From Cordia subcordata (lineage: Eukaryota > Streptophyta > Magnoliopsida > Boraginales > Cordiaceae): a DNA stretch of 64,000 bases. Position numbers and translations under genes: made by a program. The stretch's first letter is position 1; each line of letters starts with the position of its first letter. Location of the stretch: positions 8,042,501-8,106,500 of the forward strand of contig JAPTOF010000001.1 of the NCBI GenBank assembly GCA_028554755.1, given 5' to 3'. Under the pieces are notes generated by a model. That model was not told the origin of the DNA. It made no database searches and saw nothing but the letters and a program-made list of their open reading frames with translations. Positions 1-11,869 of the stretch are shown here, in pieces.

Positions 1-257
1 CCCTCTTTTTGAGAAGGACGGGGGTGTTCGGGGTTGATTTGTTGGTTGTAGATTCTTCAAAGACTATATGTGTGCGTGCGCGCGTGCGCGTCTGTTGTGT
101 GTGGTCATCTAACGAGTGTTTCTGCTAGATAGATGCCAATGGGAAGTTAGGCATGTGGTTGACGTTTTCTGGATGTGTGCATAATTCCATAATTAAATGT
201 CATTTTGGCCTCAGGGCGTACTATTCTTTTGCTTAACTGTTAGGAAATCTTTTGCAG

Positions 258-3200
258 CAAAGACCAAGACGGTGTTGTAGCTGGTGCATCAAAGACAACC
301 ACCTCACAGAGTTCAAGTTCACTGTCAAACAATTATGAAGATAATGATGATGACTTTGATCCCCGTGGCACTTCTAGTGCTAGTAAGTTCTTTGAGATGG
401 CATCCTCCATGCAACTTGTTTTCGCCATTCAGAATCTCTCTTGCTCTTTCTTGCATAAACTCGTGGAGTATTTGTCAGTGTGTTGCTAGAATCTATTTAT
501 TTCATGGCTGTTATAATGTAACTGCTACGATTCCCTAGTCCCAGCTCAAGGAGAAAATAAAATAAACAAAATGACCAAAATCATTTCACTTACAAGTTCA
601 ATTTTGTCTCTACTAGGAAATTGCTCTAAACTTTACCCTCATCTTGTAGCCCTGGTTGGTATTTGTTTCTTTTTTGGAGTCAGGGGAATCCCATATCAAA
701 GTGAGCTTTAGAATAACTGTTTGTCAAGGCACAATGCTGAATTTTGGTGCTGAGCAGGATACGGGCTTGGGTGTTTTGTGATTTCACCGATGAAGCTCTT
801 AGATTTTGTAATTGACTGCTCAAGTTGCTTTACTATTAAGATTATCCTAGTAGCCAATATGGTATGGACCTTACTGTTGGCCTCTCAGAGGCTCAGCCTC
901 TTGTAGCTTGTGATCCAGTCTGTTGAGTTCTCACAATTCTGTTTCAGTGAACTTGCACTTAGGAACTCTGAGGCTGGCTTGTCAAGGTAATTGAAAGTAA
1001 AAGTTTGTAAGGATCAAAGACGGTGTTTTTCTGTAGTCTGGGTGTCTAGACCTGTAACTATACTGCAAAACTTCTACCTGACAGACTCGAAGACTCTAAG
1101 CTATCCCACTCCTCTCAAAATATCCATAATCACTTGACTAAAGTGCTTGAGTCAGGAGCTTTACAGGCCGGAGACCGAGACCTCGCATAATGTGATATTT
1201 GCTTTGAAGTTGCTGTGAAAAATGCCATGAAGATTATAAGAGTAGACTACATGCTTGTATCTTAAGTACCATACAAGTGCAATAAGAGAATACTTGAAGA
1301 AAAGATTGCACTATCTAAAAGTAAATATCTCACTTTCTGTTGAAATAAGCAAAATGGCCACTCTACCGAAATATGATTTCTAAGACGTTTTTTTTGCTAA
1401 AATAATTTAATCAAATATAATTCATAGTTTTGGAGGTCAACAATCATCTCCACTAAATTGACTTTGCAGAAGCTCATGAAACTGAATGAGAAAAAAAAAG
1501 CTATGTGATATAGTGGTTAGTACTTGATATTCATAAACTCTAAAATGAGTTATGTTGTAAGGAAATGATATGAATTGAAAATTAACATAAATGTTGTTTT
1601 ATGCCAAAAGAAATTGTAAAGATATACTTTGTGTTCATAAATTGTGATACAAAAGCAAGTATATCTTCAAAAGTGGCGCATGAACTAGGTAGGATTCCAA
1701 ACACCCCCCTCCATGTTTGATAATGTGCTAAGCTATTTCCATTTTCATTATGCTGATGCCTCCTGTATTCTTAATGGAATACTCTCGTGGATAATAAAGC
1801 CAGCTTGGTGCCCTACTACCTAGCTCATATACTTCCTGAGTTTGGACTTCAAAAACTAACATGTGTTCCATAGTGTTTACACACCTGAAACAGATATAAA
1901 TCCTCTCAAGAAACATGTATGCATGTAAATGTGATATTTATGTACAATATACTATTAACCAAACACTTCGGTTTGTAGGCGATATATTACTGGCTGTTCC
2001 TTTGCGATATTTTTAATTTATTCTCTATCACTGTCTACCTATGTGACATGAAGAATTTCTGGTAGTGTCAAGTACCAGCATTAATCACGACATATGATAT
2101 GATACACATATTTGTGGACATAGATGCTAAGCTGGACAAATTATGAGGCATGATATGGGTTGGGTATTCAATTGTCTTTTGTCTTATTGGACTATGAAGG
2201 TCGAAGTTTGAAGTATGCATAATGTTATTGTTGTTCTCCTCTTATTAAATCATGCCATACAATCTTATGATATTGTTGTTGACAAGGACATGAACCTCGC
2301 ATAACATTATTGTTGTTCTGATCTTATTAAATCATGCGATACAATCTTTTGATATTGTTGTTTTAAAGGACATGAACCTTGCATCTACGGAACTTAAGTG
2401 TCTGTGGGGCTTTGTTCACTAGATGCAATCGTATAAGCATATCTTGCCTGATAATGTTATTTCAGCTAACAGCCTTTGCCAGCACCGCAGTATATCTAAC
2501 ATTTTTTTTTACCATGTCTTTTATTTGCTTTACTATTCACAGAGCCTTCTGCTGGAACTACCAACCAAGTGAACCTATTTGAGCAGAGTTTGATTGGTGA
2601 CCTCTTAGATGTGCCAGCACCTGTTTCAACAGTTAAGTCCCCTATGAACAGTGATCCATCTGAGGTTGACTTATTTGCTGATGCCAATTTTGTATCTGCA
2701 ACATCCCAGCCAGAAAAGGGGGGAAGTTCTGGAATTCAGGTAGAGATTTTATAGCATCTAAATGTGAGACTTTTCTATTTCTTTATGTCATGCATGAAAG
2801 TGTTTGAGCAAGCAGCATTTCCATCATAATAGGGCCATAATTGGCTTGAGTTTCTCTAGATTGGTTCTGGATTGGCTCTGTACTTATAACAGGTTCATTC
2901 ATATTTCAAGACTGAGCTTGATCCGATATCTGACACACACAGCGATACGTTGAGACCCAAAAACAAACTTTCATACAAGCATTCATGTGTGTATTTGTCA
3001 TAATATTGTATGTGCTGATATTATTTAAACTCTTCTACTACCTCAACTGGTTCTATGTCCCTTCCCAGCTATATTTTGTCACTATTTAACATTATCTATG
3101 TGTAACTTCGATAACTACTGAGTTTTCTTTCATATTATTGTTTCCTTTTACCCTCTCCGTAATTATCTTGACAAATGCTTGTTTCCAAAACTATTGTTAG

Positions 3201-6118
3201 ACAGTATGTTTTGGCACAACTCACAACAAAGTGATGACCTTATCTTATTTTATTTTGTCTTCCATGTTCATAAATGTGAAGCTAATTGGTAAGCTAAGCA
3301 ATTAAATAAGAAATATTTAAACAATTAACTAATGAGCATGTGATGGAGTAAATACTTTGGGCTCTAAGCTTGATCTCAAGCTTATGAACATTTCATGGTG
3401 AGCCAATCCAAGCTTGAGCAGTATAGGACGAAACAAAACCAAGCTTGAGGCAAGCTTGAGAATGAGTTTTTTAACAACGCTGCGCAATAAGAAGTTCAGC
3501 TCAATGAGGCTCATTTATACTCTTAATCACAACTTCCATATTTTCTTGTGTTGTTTCATTTTTTAGGTTTAATAAGGTCCATTTGGTCTTTCGTGTGTTT
3601 ATTGTTTTTTCTTCTAAATCATGTTCATGTTCTTTCACAAGGACTGAATGTGTAGGGGACTCTAGCCTCAAGGCATTCTGGAGCCAAGGGCCTATTTGGA
3701 TTGACCTTTTTTCAATAAAAAGTAACTTTTTTTACCTGAAAAAAGTACATTCTTTTCATTGGCTTAGCTTTTAGAAAAGCTGAAACTCTGAAAATAGCTC
3801 AAATACAAGATTTTTCAAAGGCCAGAATTTTCAGCTTCTCAAAAAAGTACTATTTTTGAAAGTTGTTAAAAAAGTACTTTTTAAAAAATGCCAATCCAAA
3901 CGAGCCCAAAGTCACAGATTCCTGATTTGGCTCTCCGACTTTTTCCCAATTTGGGAGCATCCTGAGATTTAGAGATAACATGCCTCAAAGCAGTGTGTTC
4001 CAGGACCGGAGGACAGCTACCTCAGTTACCCTGTTCAGGATCTTGCAAGCTGAAGAAAGAAAAAGGGTTCCACGAAATGTGGACTCTGTCAAGTCCCACT
4101 GGCTCATCAAGTGGTTAATTATTTCTTTGTTTTTCCTAGATGTGCTTCATACCTGTGAATAATTTTATTTTGTTGTGGTTCCATTTCATGTGGAAGTGAG
4201 CCACAGGACTTTCTCTTTTCGATTTCTTCAGAGTTCCTTTTGTATTCATGATTTGCCGGGGCCTATTAGAAAACTCTTTCCTGTCTACTTGCCTCAAGCT
4301 CTTTTTGTTGTCTAAAGTTTACCTATGTCTTGTTTTATAAATGTGTACGTATAATATATGTATATATGTATATACTTTGTTTATTATTTGTAGACATATA
4401 CATATATTACCTTTGGTGCAAGACTACTTGTTGTCCTTGTTCATTCACATTATGTCACTCAGCATTGACTAATTTCAATTTCGTGGCCAATCCTGCAGAA
4501 TAAAGTTGATCTGTTTGCCTCCCAGCCTGCCCCTTCTGTAGTTTCTTCTGAGGTATATTTCTTCTAATTTTGCTGCAACCATTCATTTTTGCAAGAGGTT
4601 ACTTAGATATGAGCTAACATACTACTTATTGGTCACTTGCAGACCAATGTGGATCTGTTTGCCTCCCAGACAACCCCCTCCTCTACAGTTTCTTCAGCTT
4701 TTGACTTTTTTGCTGCACCTGATCCAGTCATCCAACCTGATAACAAGTCTTCAAATACTGAACAGGAGACTGGCAGCACAGTTGATCCTTTTGCTGCAGT
4801 CACCCAACCTGATCACAAGCCTTCAAATACTGAACAGAAGACTAGCAGCACAGTTGATCCTTTTGTTGCAGTTCCACTAAACAATTTTGATGGTTCTGAA
4901 CCTTTTGGCGCATTCACTTCTCATACAGAAACTACATCTACAGGGCCTGCTCAAAATGCTCCTAATGTTAGTAGCGGTGGGAACTCGAATAGATCGTCAG
5001 TTGAGATCAAGTCTCCACCCAAGAAGGATAATTTTCAAGTCAAGTCTGGAATATGGGCTGATTCCTTGAGCCGAGGGCTAATTGATCTTAACATTACAGC
5101 ATGTAAGTTTTTTTGTCTTCTGAATATACTTAAACGACTTGCAATAAATTAAAATTCCCATCAATGTGCATTAGCAACCAGTAAGGCATTTAACGAGTAC
5201 CAAGGAATTAAGAATATGGGTATCCTTCCTTTGAAATCATTCTATAGATTCCTAGGCATAAACTTGTTTGTGTTATCGAGCAAAAAGAAGCTCTTGTCAG
5301 GTAAACAGTATGTTTCTTTATACTGAAGAGTGATGACTATCATTATAAGGAGCCTAACAGGTTGCTTTTCTTTGTTTTCCTCTGCGATGTTAGAATTTGT
5401 GATTTTCAACTTTCTTTTGTCAAGCCATAGTGCCAAAGAAGATTATTCAACATTCTTTTTAATTATGTGATTTTTAGTTATCTTTTGCCTTGTCTATCAA
5501 GTGATTTAGTTTTTCACCCATGCGCCTCCCCTCCTCCTTACCTCCTGCCCCAAGGATTCAAACTCAGGTAATCATCTGGGGGAAGTAGGCCACTTTGGTT
5601 AGTCACTAAACCCATATTATGTGATCTAGTTGAAACATAAAGAAGATAAGAGAAAGAGTGATGTTGATTGATGAATCCTGATGTTCATAGCCCTTCGTGC
5701 AAAGGGAATTGAGGTACTTCTATGGTACAGCAGTGCTGCACTAGTGACCGTGCATCCTTTGACCTCTGATTCATGTGAGCCACCACTATTATAGCAACAT
5801 TATATGATGAATTTAGCTCTTGGTTCTGTTTTTCTCCTGTTGAAGTGTGTCTTTATGGTTTTGCTTTTTTATACGTTGAACTTTGATAACATTCTTGCAG
5901 CCAAGAAGGTCAACCTTGCAGATGTAGGCATCGTTGGTGGGTTGACTGATGGATCAGATGAAAAGGACTCGGGACCTGTGACTTCATTCTACATGGGTAG
6001 AGCAATGGGAGCAGGATCTAGCCTTGGCAAACCAGGGTTTGCACCAACAGCAGGTGGGGATGACTTCTTCTCAAGTCTAAGTAGCCAACAATATCAGTTC
6101 GGTAATTTCCGGAAATGA
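258..6118 (+). CDS. EPSIN1: Clathrin interactor EPSIN1-like, C-terminal half (5' end outside window)
   Basis: Exons read as 258-382, 2543-2739, 4499-4552, 4643-5102 and 5901-6118 (stop TGA 6116-6118), about 350 residues, all with GT-AG borders and continuous phase. Seen: an acidic stretch [14 protein letters not shown], repeated VDLFA/DPFAA/DPFVA/EPFGAF motifs, a clathrin-box-like LIDLN near 5085, and the ending [20 protein letters not shown]...[20 protein letters not shown]. Plant EPSIN1 proteins have an N-terminal ENTH domain that binds membrane, then a disordered tail with DPF-type adaptor and clathrin motifs, and act in vacuolar cargo sorting from the Golgi/TGN. Only the tail lies here; the ENTH exons must be left of base 1. 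Bases 1-257 are intron. EPSIN1 is preferred over EPSIN2/3 from the C-terminal block, recalled not searched. The 54-nt exon and a 24-residue repeat look like internal duplications. Confidence 0.85.
2217..2380. repeat. 82-bp tandem duplication in EPSIN intron
   Basis: Two adjacent 82-bp units (2217-2298 and 2299-2380) share the blocks TTATTGTTGTTCT, CTTATTAAATCATGC and GGACATGAACCT with only a few differences. A third unit starts (GCATCT) and stops. It lies in the intron just before the 2543 exon and has no coding potential. Confidence 0.85.
3688..3907. mobile_element. TTTGGATTGA-family MITE, copy 1
   Basis: Starts GGGCCTATTTGGATTGACC and ends CCAATCCAAACGAGCCC, which are inverted complements. 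The 220-bp body is T-rich then A-rich with no ORF. It lies in the EPSIN intron between exons 2543-2739 and 4499-4552. The flanks CAA/AAA do not give a clean target duplication. Confidence 0.75.
4732..4875 (+). repeat. 72-bp in-frame tandem repeat within EPSIN exon
   Basis: Two 72-bp units starting at 4732 and 4804 encode two 24-residue repeats, [20 protein letters not shown] and [20 protein letters not shown] plus four more residues each. Each unit carries a DPF motif, so the duplication adds one adaptor-binding motif to the tail. Confidence 0.9.
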
Positions 6119-7237
6119 ACAATTTTTTGTTACCATATTCGTCCAGTTTTTACTTAATATTCTTTTGTGAGTTACATGACTTGAATGCGTAAATCTGTTC
6201 TATGCTTCTGAGCAACATAATATGGTCTGTATTGATATATATTTTCATTAATAAGTGAAATAGTTGTGATGTTTATTGATGGAAGTGCGGAATTTATCTT
6301 ATTGTTTGGTGAAATCAGTTATATGGATTTGATGACAATGCTCAGTTCTTTTAATAGTCATTTCTCTTTAAAACTTCACCGTTTTGAGATCTCATTTGAG
6401 TTTTTTTGTCTTTCGAGTTTTTCCAACTGTTCTTAGGTCGTCTTCTAGGATCTGATCTTCAAATTCTCTTGCATTCGTTTCTCGAACACCATATACTATT
6501 GTCTTTGCGGTTGTGATAGGCGATTTTGGGCTAGTGTGATGTATTGAACTATGGGCGTTTTACAGCCTAACCGTGTAATACAATGCCGATTGGTTTGCTT
6601 CTTTTTTAGGACTCGTTTGGATTGGTTTTTTTCAGACGCTTTTTTTTTTTTTTTTTCTCTCTAAAACTTTTGAAAATATATATTTTTTAAGAAGCTAAAA
6701 ATTCTAACTTTTGAAAAAAAGTTAAAATTAGATTCTATTTTACATTTGTTTAAGGAGTTTTATTTTTTTTCAAATATAATGTAGATATTTATTATAAAAG
6801 TGATATATTTTTTAAGGAAAAAGATAATTTTTTTTCCTGAAATAAAAGTCAATCCAAATTGATTGGAGGAGAGCTATCTTTGTTAAATGCGATTGTTTGG
6901 AACCTGGGTTACTTGACCAGCACACTTGCAGAAGTATACTAGATACGCTCCCGATACACAAAACTGAGCTCCCAATGCAGGTAACTTTGAAGTCATGTAA
7001 CGAAACTGGTCACGCATCTATTGATAAAACATCTTATATTGATAAAATATCTTAGATCTATTCCCGATACGTAAAACTAAGTTCCCAATGAAGGTAAACT
7101 TTAAAATCGCATGATCAAACTGGCACGGTAGACGTGAATAGTGTTAGATGTCACAAAACATAGAAAGGTCAAATGGTTTCCTCATTATAATTGGGCATGA
7201 CTCGAGATTTTAACCCACTCTATTGCACACTATCTTA
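6119..7237. other. Intergenic region, EPSIN to dioxygenase (tail to tail)
   Basis: Contains the likely EPSIN 3' UTR, MITE copy 2 (6609-6862), and an imperfect direct repeat of about 63 bp with 113-bp spacing (around 6948-7010 and 7061-7122, sharing CCCGATAC and CCCAATG). No coding signal was found. The converging genes end here, so no promoter is expected. Confidence 0.6.
6609..6862. mobile_element. TTTGGATTGA-family MITE, copy 2
   Basis: Begins GGACTCGTTTGGATTGG right after TTA (6606-6608) and ends with TCAATCCAAATTGATT. Same T-rich/A-rich body as copy 1. The left TTA matches the target site inferred for copies 3, 5 and 6; the right terminus has decayed. Confidence 0.7.
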
Positions 7238-9650
7238 TTAGCCTGAATTGGTCGAGGACAGGCACACCTCTCCCCTATGAACAAACTTGGCAAAATAATC
7301 AGGCACTGAAAATTGATTGTACTGCAATGGATTTGCTTCAGATATCAACTCTTCAATTGGAGAATAGATCTTTGGAAGCTCAACAGCACCCATGAAAAAG
7401 ATTGCTGCTGAAATTCTTGGCCCTGTCTTGTTAGCAAGCACTCTGTGCTCCACAGTTCTAAACTTGCCATTCGATATTACCTGCCCAAAATTAAAGATAT
7501 CCTCTCAAACAAGGTATAATTATCACTATAAACTTCCCATGCAAATAGTAGGAAAAATTCTTTTTCTTCAAACCACTTTTCAAAAATTGTTGTCAGAAGA
7601 TCCTGAAAAGGTTTAATGACATTAGTTTTTGGACGAAAACTATGAAGAAGGACTAATTGCATTTCTAATAACCAAAGTATAACCCATGTGATGTACGACA
7701 CAAAGAGTATTTATAATATTTTTATTTATTGTTGGTAGTCAATTTTATTTTTATAGTCTATACAAGGATAATTATAAAATATAAGCATATTTTTTTAATA
7801 CTCAATACTTTGTAGATTTTCAACATTAATCATATCTTTTAATGAGAGATTTGTAGTAATTGAATACAACATTTTATTTGGGAAAGTAAAACCAACAAAA
7901 TGCATGGACATTGACAAAAAAAAGCATGGATATATACTCTACTTAACATAATGTATAGATTGGAAATAAATTCATTAAATAAGAATATTATTTTGATGAA
8001 GGAAATATCTTTTAGGTGGAAAAAAATTACATGACATGATGACAAGTGATATTGATTAATATGGCTAGTACTCTCTTTTATAATACACACATATATATAT
8101 ATATATATAGAGATAGATAGACAGATAAAGTTAAAGGACTATGCAGATGATTAATCTTCTACTTTCCGAAAGAATCAGAGAATTTCTTGAGATTCCGACA
8201 AGATCTGGAAGTTCTTTGAACACAAACCTGGAAAAAGTCTCCAATATTAACAACTAGAGCTCCAGCTATGGGTTGAACATCGGCCCATTGGTTGTGATGC
8301 AGGACTTGGAGACCACCACTTTGGTCTTGTAGAACAATGGTAATAAAAGAAGTATCTGTGTGCTTGTTTGCTCCCGAAGTATGCTCCGGCTCAGGGCATG
8401 ATGGATAATAATGGCCTACAATTTGGCGCCCTCTTACGCATTCCATGGCTATCAGGTGGTCCTGTTTGAGGCCAAGTGCTTCTGCGAAGAGCATAAGCAG
8501 ACGCTCTCCTAGTTGTGTCACATGATTTATGAACTCAATTGTGCTGTTTCTGCCAATGATTAGACAATAACACAAAAAGGGTGCTGCTTATTTCAGACTT
8601 ATATTGGCACATGTAGTGTCACACCCACGAGTCCAAACTCCAGGCCCGCGAGTAAGACTAGTGTTGTAGGCATAATAAATAACTAGGATTCTCAAATTCA
8701 TATGACCAACTACACTACAGATACAATATAGGCACGATGCTTTTGTAGCATTCCGTCTTCTATAAGAGAATTATGTTCAGATTATAATAAGTTGGATTCA
8801 CAATTATGATAAACACAGGTTTAAGCACTTTATTGATTAGAAGCTTCCTTTTCACCGCTTTCCTCATAAAGATAAACTGTCCCATAGACAGACGAACTAA
8901 TTATACACTTCAAAACTATGAGAGGATTAGAAGCTTCTCAAAAATACTGATGGTAGATCAAACTGAAGCTTTCAGAAAGAATGTTATCTTCTGAAGCTAT
9001 ATGTCAGCATTTTTTCCTGATCAATCAACCAATTAATTTAAATGCAATCCAGCATTGAGATTGAGATTCAATTCAAAAGCTAAGTCCTTCGTTGAAAATA
9101 AAGATAAAACGAACCTGCAAGCTTCTGGCAGTTCTTCAGGGTCGACATAATCTGATACCTGGAGAGAAATGCTCAATGTGTCCCTCCAACACGCGGATCC
9201 TATCTTGTAAATCTCGGTATTGCTTGAATATCTTACTTTCTTCTTCACATCACACGAATAAAACTCTTGTTTCAGCTCAACATCTTGTTCATGGAACCCG
9301 CGTAGTCCATCAATCATTCCATCCAGAACACTTCCAGGGATTCCATGATTCACCAGCTGGAAGATGCCCCACTCTTCTGATGCTCTCAGTACTTCATCGA
9401 TTATATTCTTTTGCTGATCATCATTGTCAATGCCACTGAGATCAATCACCGGAACATGTAAACAGGACCGGCCGATCTTCATATCCCCGGCAAGCTCATC
9501 TGGTGATCGAATGAATATCTTGGGAATCTTGTTAATCCCTGCATCAACTAGTCCTTTAATGCCGGCTTTTGTATCATTGAAAGCCTTCAGTTCCTTTTCT
9601 CGGTCATAATCTGCAGCAGATTCAGCTGCAGAAGCTTTGATGCCTGACAT
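7238..9650 (-). CDS. 2-oxoglutarate/Fe(II) dioxygenase, ACC-oxidase-homolog type
   Basis: Exons 9115-9650, 8228-8549 and 7238-7480 join in frame to 366 residues, the usual length of the 1-aminocyclopropane-1-carboxylate oxidase homolog family. N-terminal DIOX_N region with VPVIDLSGID and EWGIFQLVNHGIP; catalytic domain with HYYPSCPEPE. Iron ligands H242-x-D244 (NKHTDTSF) and H298 (EHRVLAN), and the 2-oxoglutarate site R308-x-S310 (PRISAAIF), so it should be active. Start chosen at the first ATG (MSGIKASAAESAAD), which gives the family's normal N-terminus. Members hydroxylate or desaturate small metabolites in the cytosol; despite the name they do not make ethylene. The substrate cannot be read from sequence. 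No regulatory element recognised. Confidence 0.93.
8090..8110. repeat. (AT)n microsatellite with GATA tail
   Basis: About ten AT dinucleotides followed by AGAGATAGATAGACAGATA, in the second intron of the dioxygenase gene. Confidence 0.9.
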
Positions 9651-11869
9651 TTTCCTCAGAACAAGTTAAAAAGACCCTCCAGGCTGCACCTAGTTGATGC
9701 CTAGAGAAGAAACATAAACCTTTTTCTATAACCTGAAATTTATCCAGCTATGAAATATGAGTTTTGATAAGCAATAGTCAACGTCTAAAATTGCTTATAA
9801 AATGTGACATAAAAAATAGCAAAATCTTTGGACTGTTGTGATATATGCAACATGTTGCAGAAACATTTTTAAAACATGTTATTGTGCTGATTTTGAGATA
9901 AGGCTAATGGGAAAAGCATTAAATAAATCTTAGCTAGCTCGACTTTTTGTGTGAAGAAAAGGAGAAAAATATTGTTCCCACTCGTGTTTGGGCAACTGGG
10001 TGCTAAAGTATTACATTGGCACATCACTTGTTTGTTTCCATATATTTGATATAAGGTTTAAACTGCAATATCTGTCCAATGTGGTGACAAGCTACGTTAA
10101 ACCCGAAGAATCTTTCCTGGTGCCATCAAGTTTAATATAGCTACTGCGCTACGTGTGACTTTTGTTGTTTCACTAAATTACTCACTTTTGTTTTAGAACT
10201 AAGTGAAGTATACCCCTCTTACTTTCATATGCCTATTTGCCTATCCTTTTCAGTTTTGATCTAAGATTTTGCACATTCATGCTTACTTCTTTTACGTCTG
10301 AGCTATTTGCTTGTCTTTGTCCTTGTGTGAAATGGTGTTAGCTTTCTCGGAAGATGAGTTGTGTTTCTTCACGATCTTTGCCTTTCACCATCAAATTTCA
10401 TCAAGGTGTGCTAGTGATTCGCGTGCCTTCGTGCACTTGTTCCCGTGTTTAACTGTTTGCTTTTAGTTGTAGAGGTAATAGGTTGGTTTTTGTATTATTT
10501 GTTCAAAGCCTAGAGAGTCTATTATTTACCAAATGATGTTTAAACCATTTAAGTTTTAAACTTCTTGTAACTACCCTCTATTCAAGTTGGTAAATCCTAT
10601 TAAACTCATTTATATGTGGCATCATTTTCACCACATGTTGCTTACTGCTGTTGTGGTTTAGTTCAAGTTTTCAAGTACATACACTGTTTGGGACTGAGCT
10701 TTGTCACACTACTGATTGTCTATAGCGTCGTTGACTGTTGGCTCTTCGACTTGTGATCCTAGCCCTTTGTTCTATTTGTTTGTTGCCTTTTTGTGTACGG
10801 TGTTAATGGAATTTCTTATTTGGCCAAATATATAAACTTGGAAGAGTCATCCCTTGGGTCAAATATCAACTCGTCCAAATTAGTGAACTTCAGTCATTGC
10901 TTGAACCCAAAACGTTAACTTGTACGCTACACTCTGCTCATCCAGATTAGTGAAGCCTCAAACTGAAAGACTAAGGCGCCTTCCTTGAATTATATAGAGA
11001 TCAAGAAGTGAAATGAATAAACAAAAAACTTTCTACCTTGACATAAATCACTTATACTTGAAGCTCCTCATCTGGTTTTAATAATTAAAAGTAGAAAAGG
11101 GTGCATGAAACTTATATAACTTCCTGTAGAGCCAAGAAGCTGAATCTTGTAGCTTCTTGAAGACTGAAAATGAACAGAAGATCTTAAGCAACGGTTAGGT
11201 CGAGTTAGGTCAGGCTGGCCCTTCAAAAGACAACTAGATTTGTTGGGCCTCATGCACTTGTGGGACTCGCGCACTATTTGAGGAAGGATCAAACTTTTGT
11301 TTAGTCAGCCGGATAGTTCAGCTCACAAATAGGGCGATTGACGCCGTTGGACTGCAAGGGCAAGAACATCTTCATTCCAAAGATGAAGAAATTAAACTGA
11401 GGTAATAGTCTTAGTAATCCAAATTAATAGCAAATAGCAAACTATGAAGCGTCATAGAGGAAACTTCCTTTAAAGGTGGAACTCAAAGGATTAACATCAG
11501 ACGTCCTGTTTCTAGCCATTTCTCTGCTCTGTTCGCCTCTCCCACACAGCAGTTCAAACGCTCACCAACAGACGGTTTCGGATTAACAGAAACCATTCCT
11601 ATCAGGCCACGGTATTACATATTTTGAGTAACATATTGATAGATCATTCAGGGCAAGACAAAGATGTTAAAATTCTTCGATCCAAAATATAGTCGGTCCT
11701 AAAATCTTAAACCAGGTGAAGGGGTTTTCAAACCTCAGTATGTGAGAAAGCAGGTAATACATCGCTCACCCTCCAAAAGCCAGAACGATAACCGCTGATT
11801 ATTTATCTACATGACATGCAAATGAAGGGCCGGCGGTTGTATATTTCAAATTTTCCATGTGTACAACTT
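9651..11869. other. Intergenic region 5' of the dioxygenase gene
   Basis: Should hold the dioxygenase promoter next to 9650 and the 3' UTR of the exonuclease/KH gene next to 11869. The stretch 10130-10800 is T-rich with mixed composition and no ORF that matches a known family. No repeats with clear termini seen. Confidence 0.5.

Noticed and set aside
67..92. Alternating GT/GC tract at the left edge
   Set aside because: Simple purine-pyrimidine repeat in an EPSIN intron; Z-DNA potential is possible but nothing else supports a function.
10130..10800. T-rich mixed-composition stretch that might be a decayed retroelement or unannotated exon
   Set aside because: No frame longer than chance, no recognisable domain and no terminal repeats.
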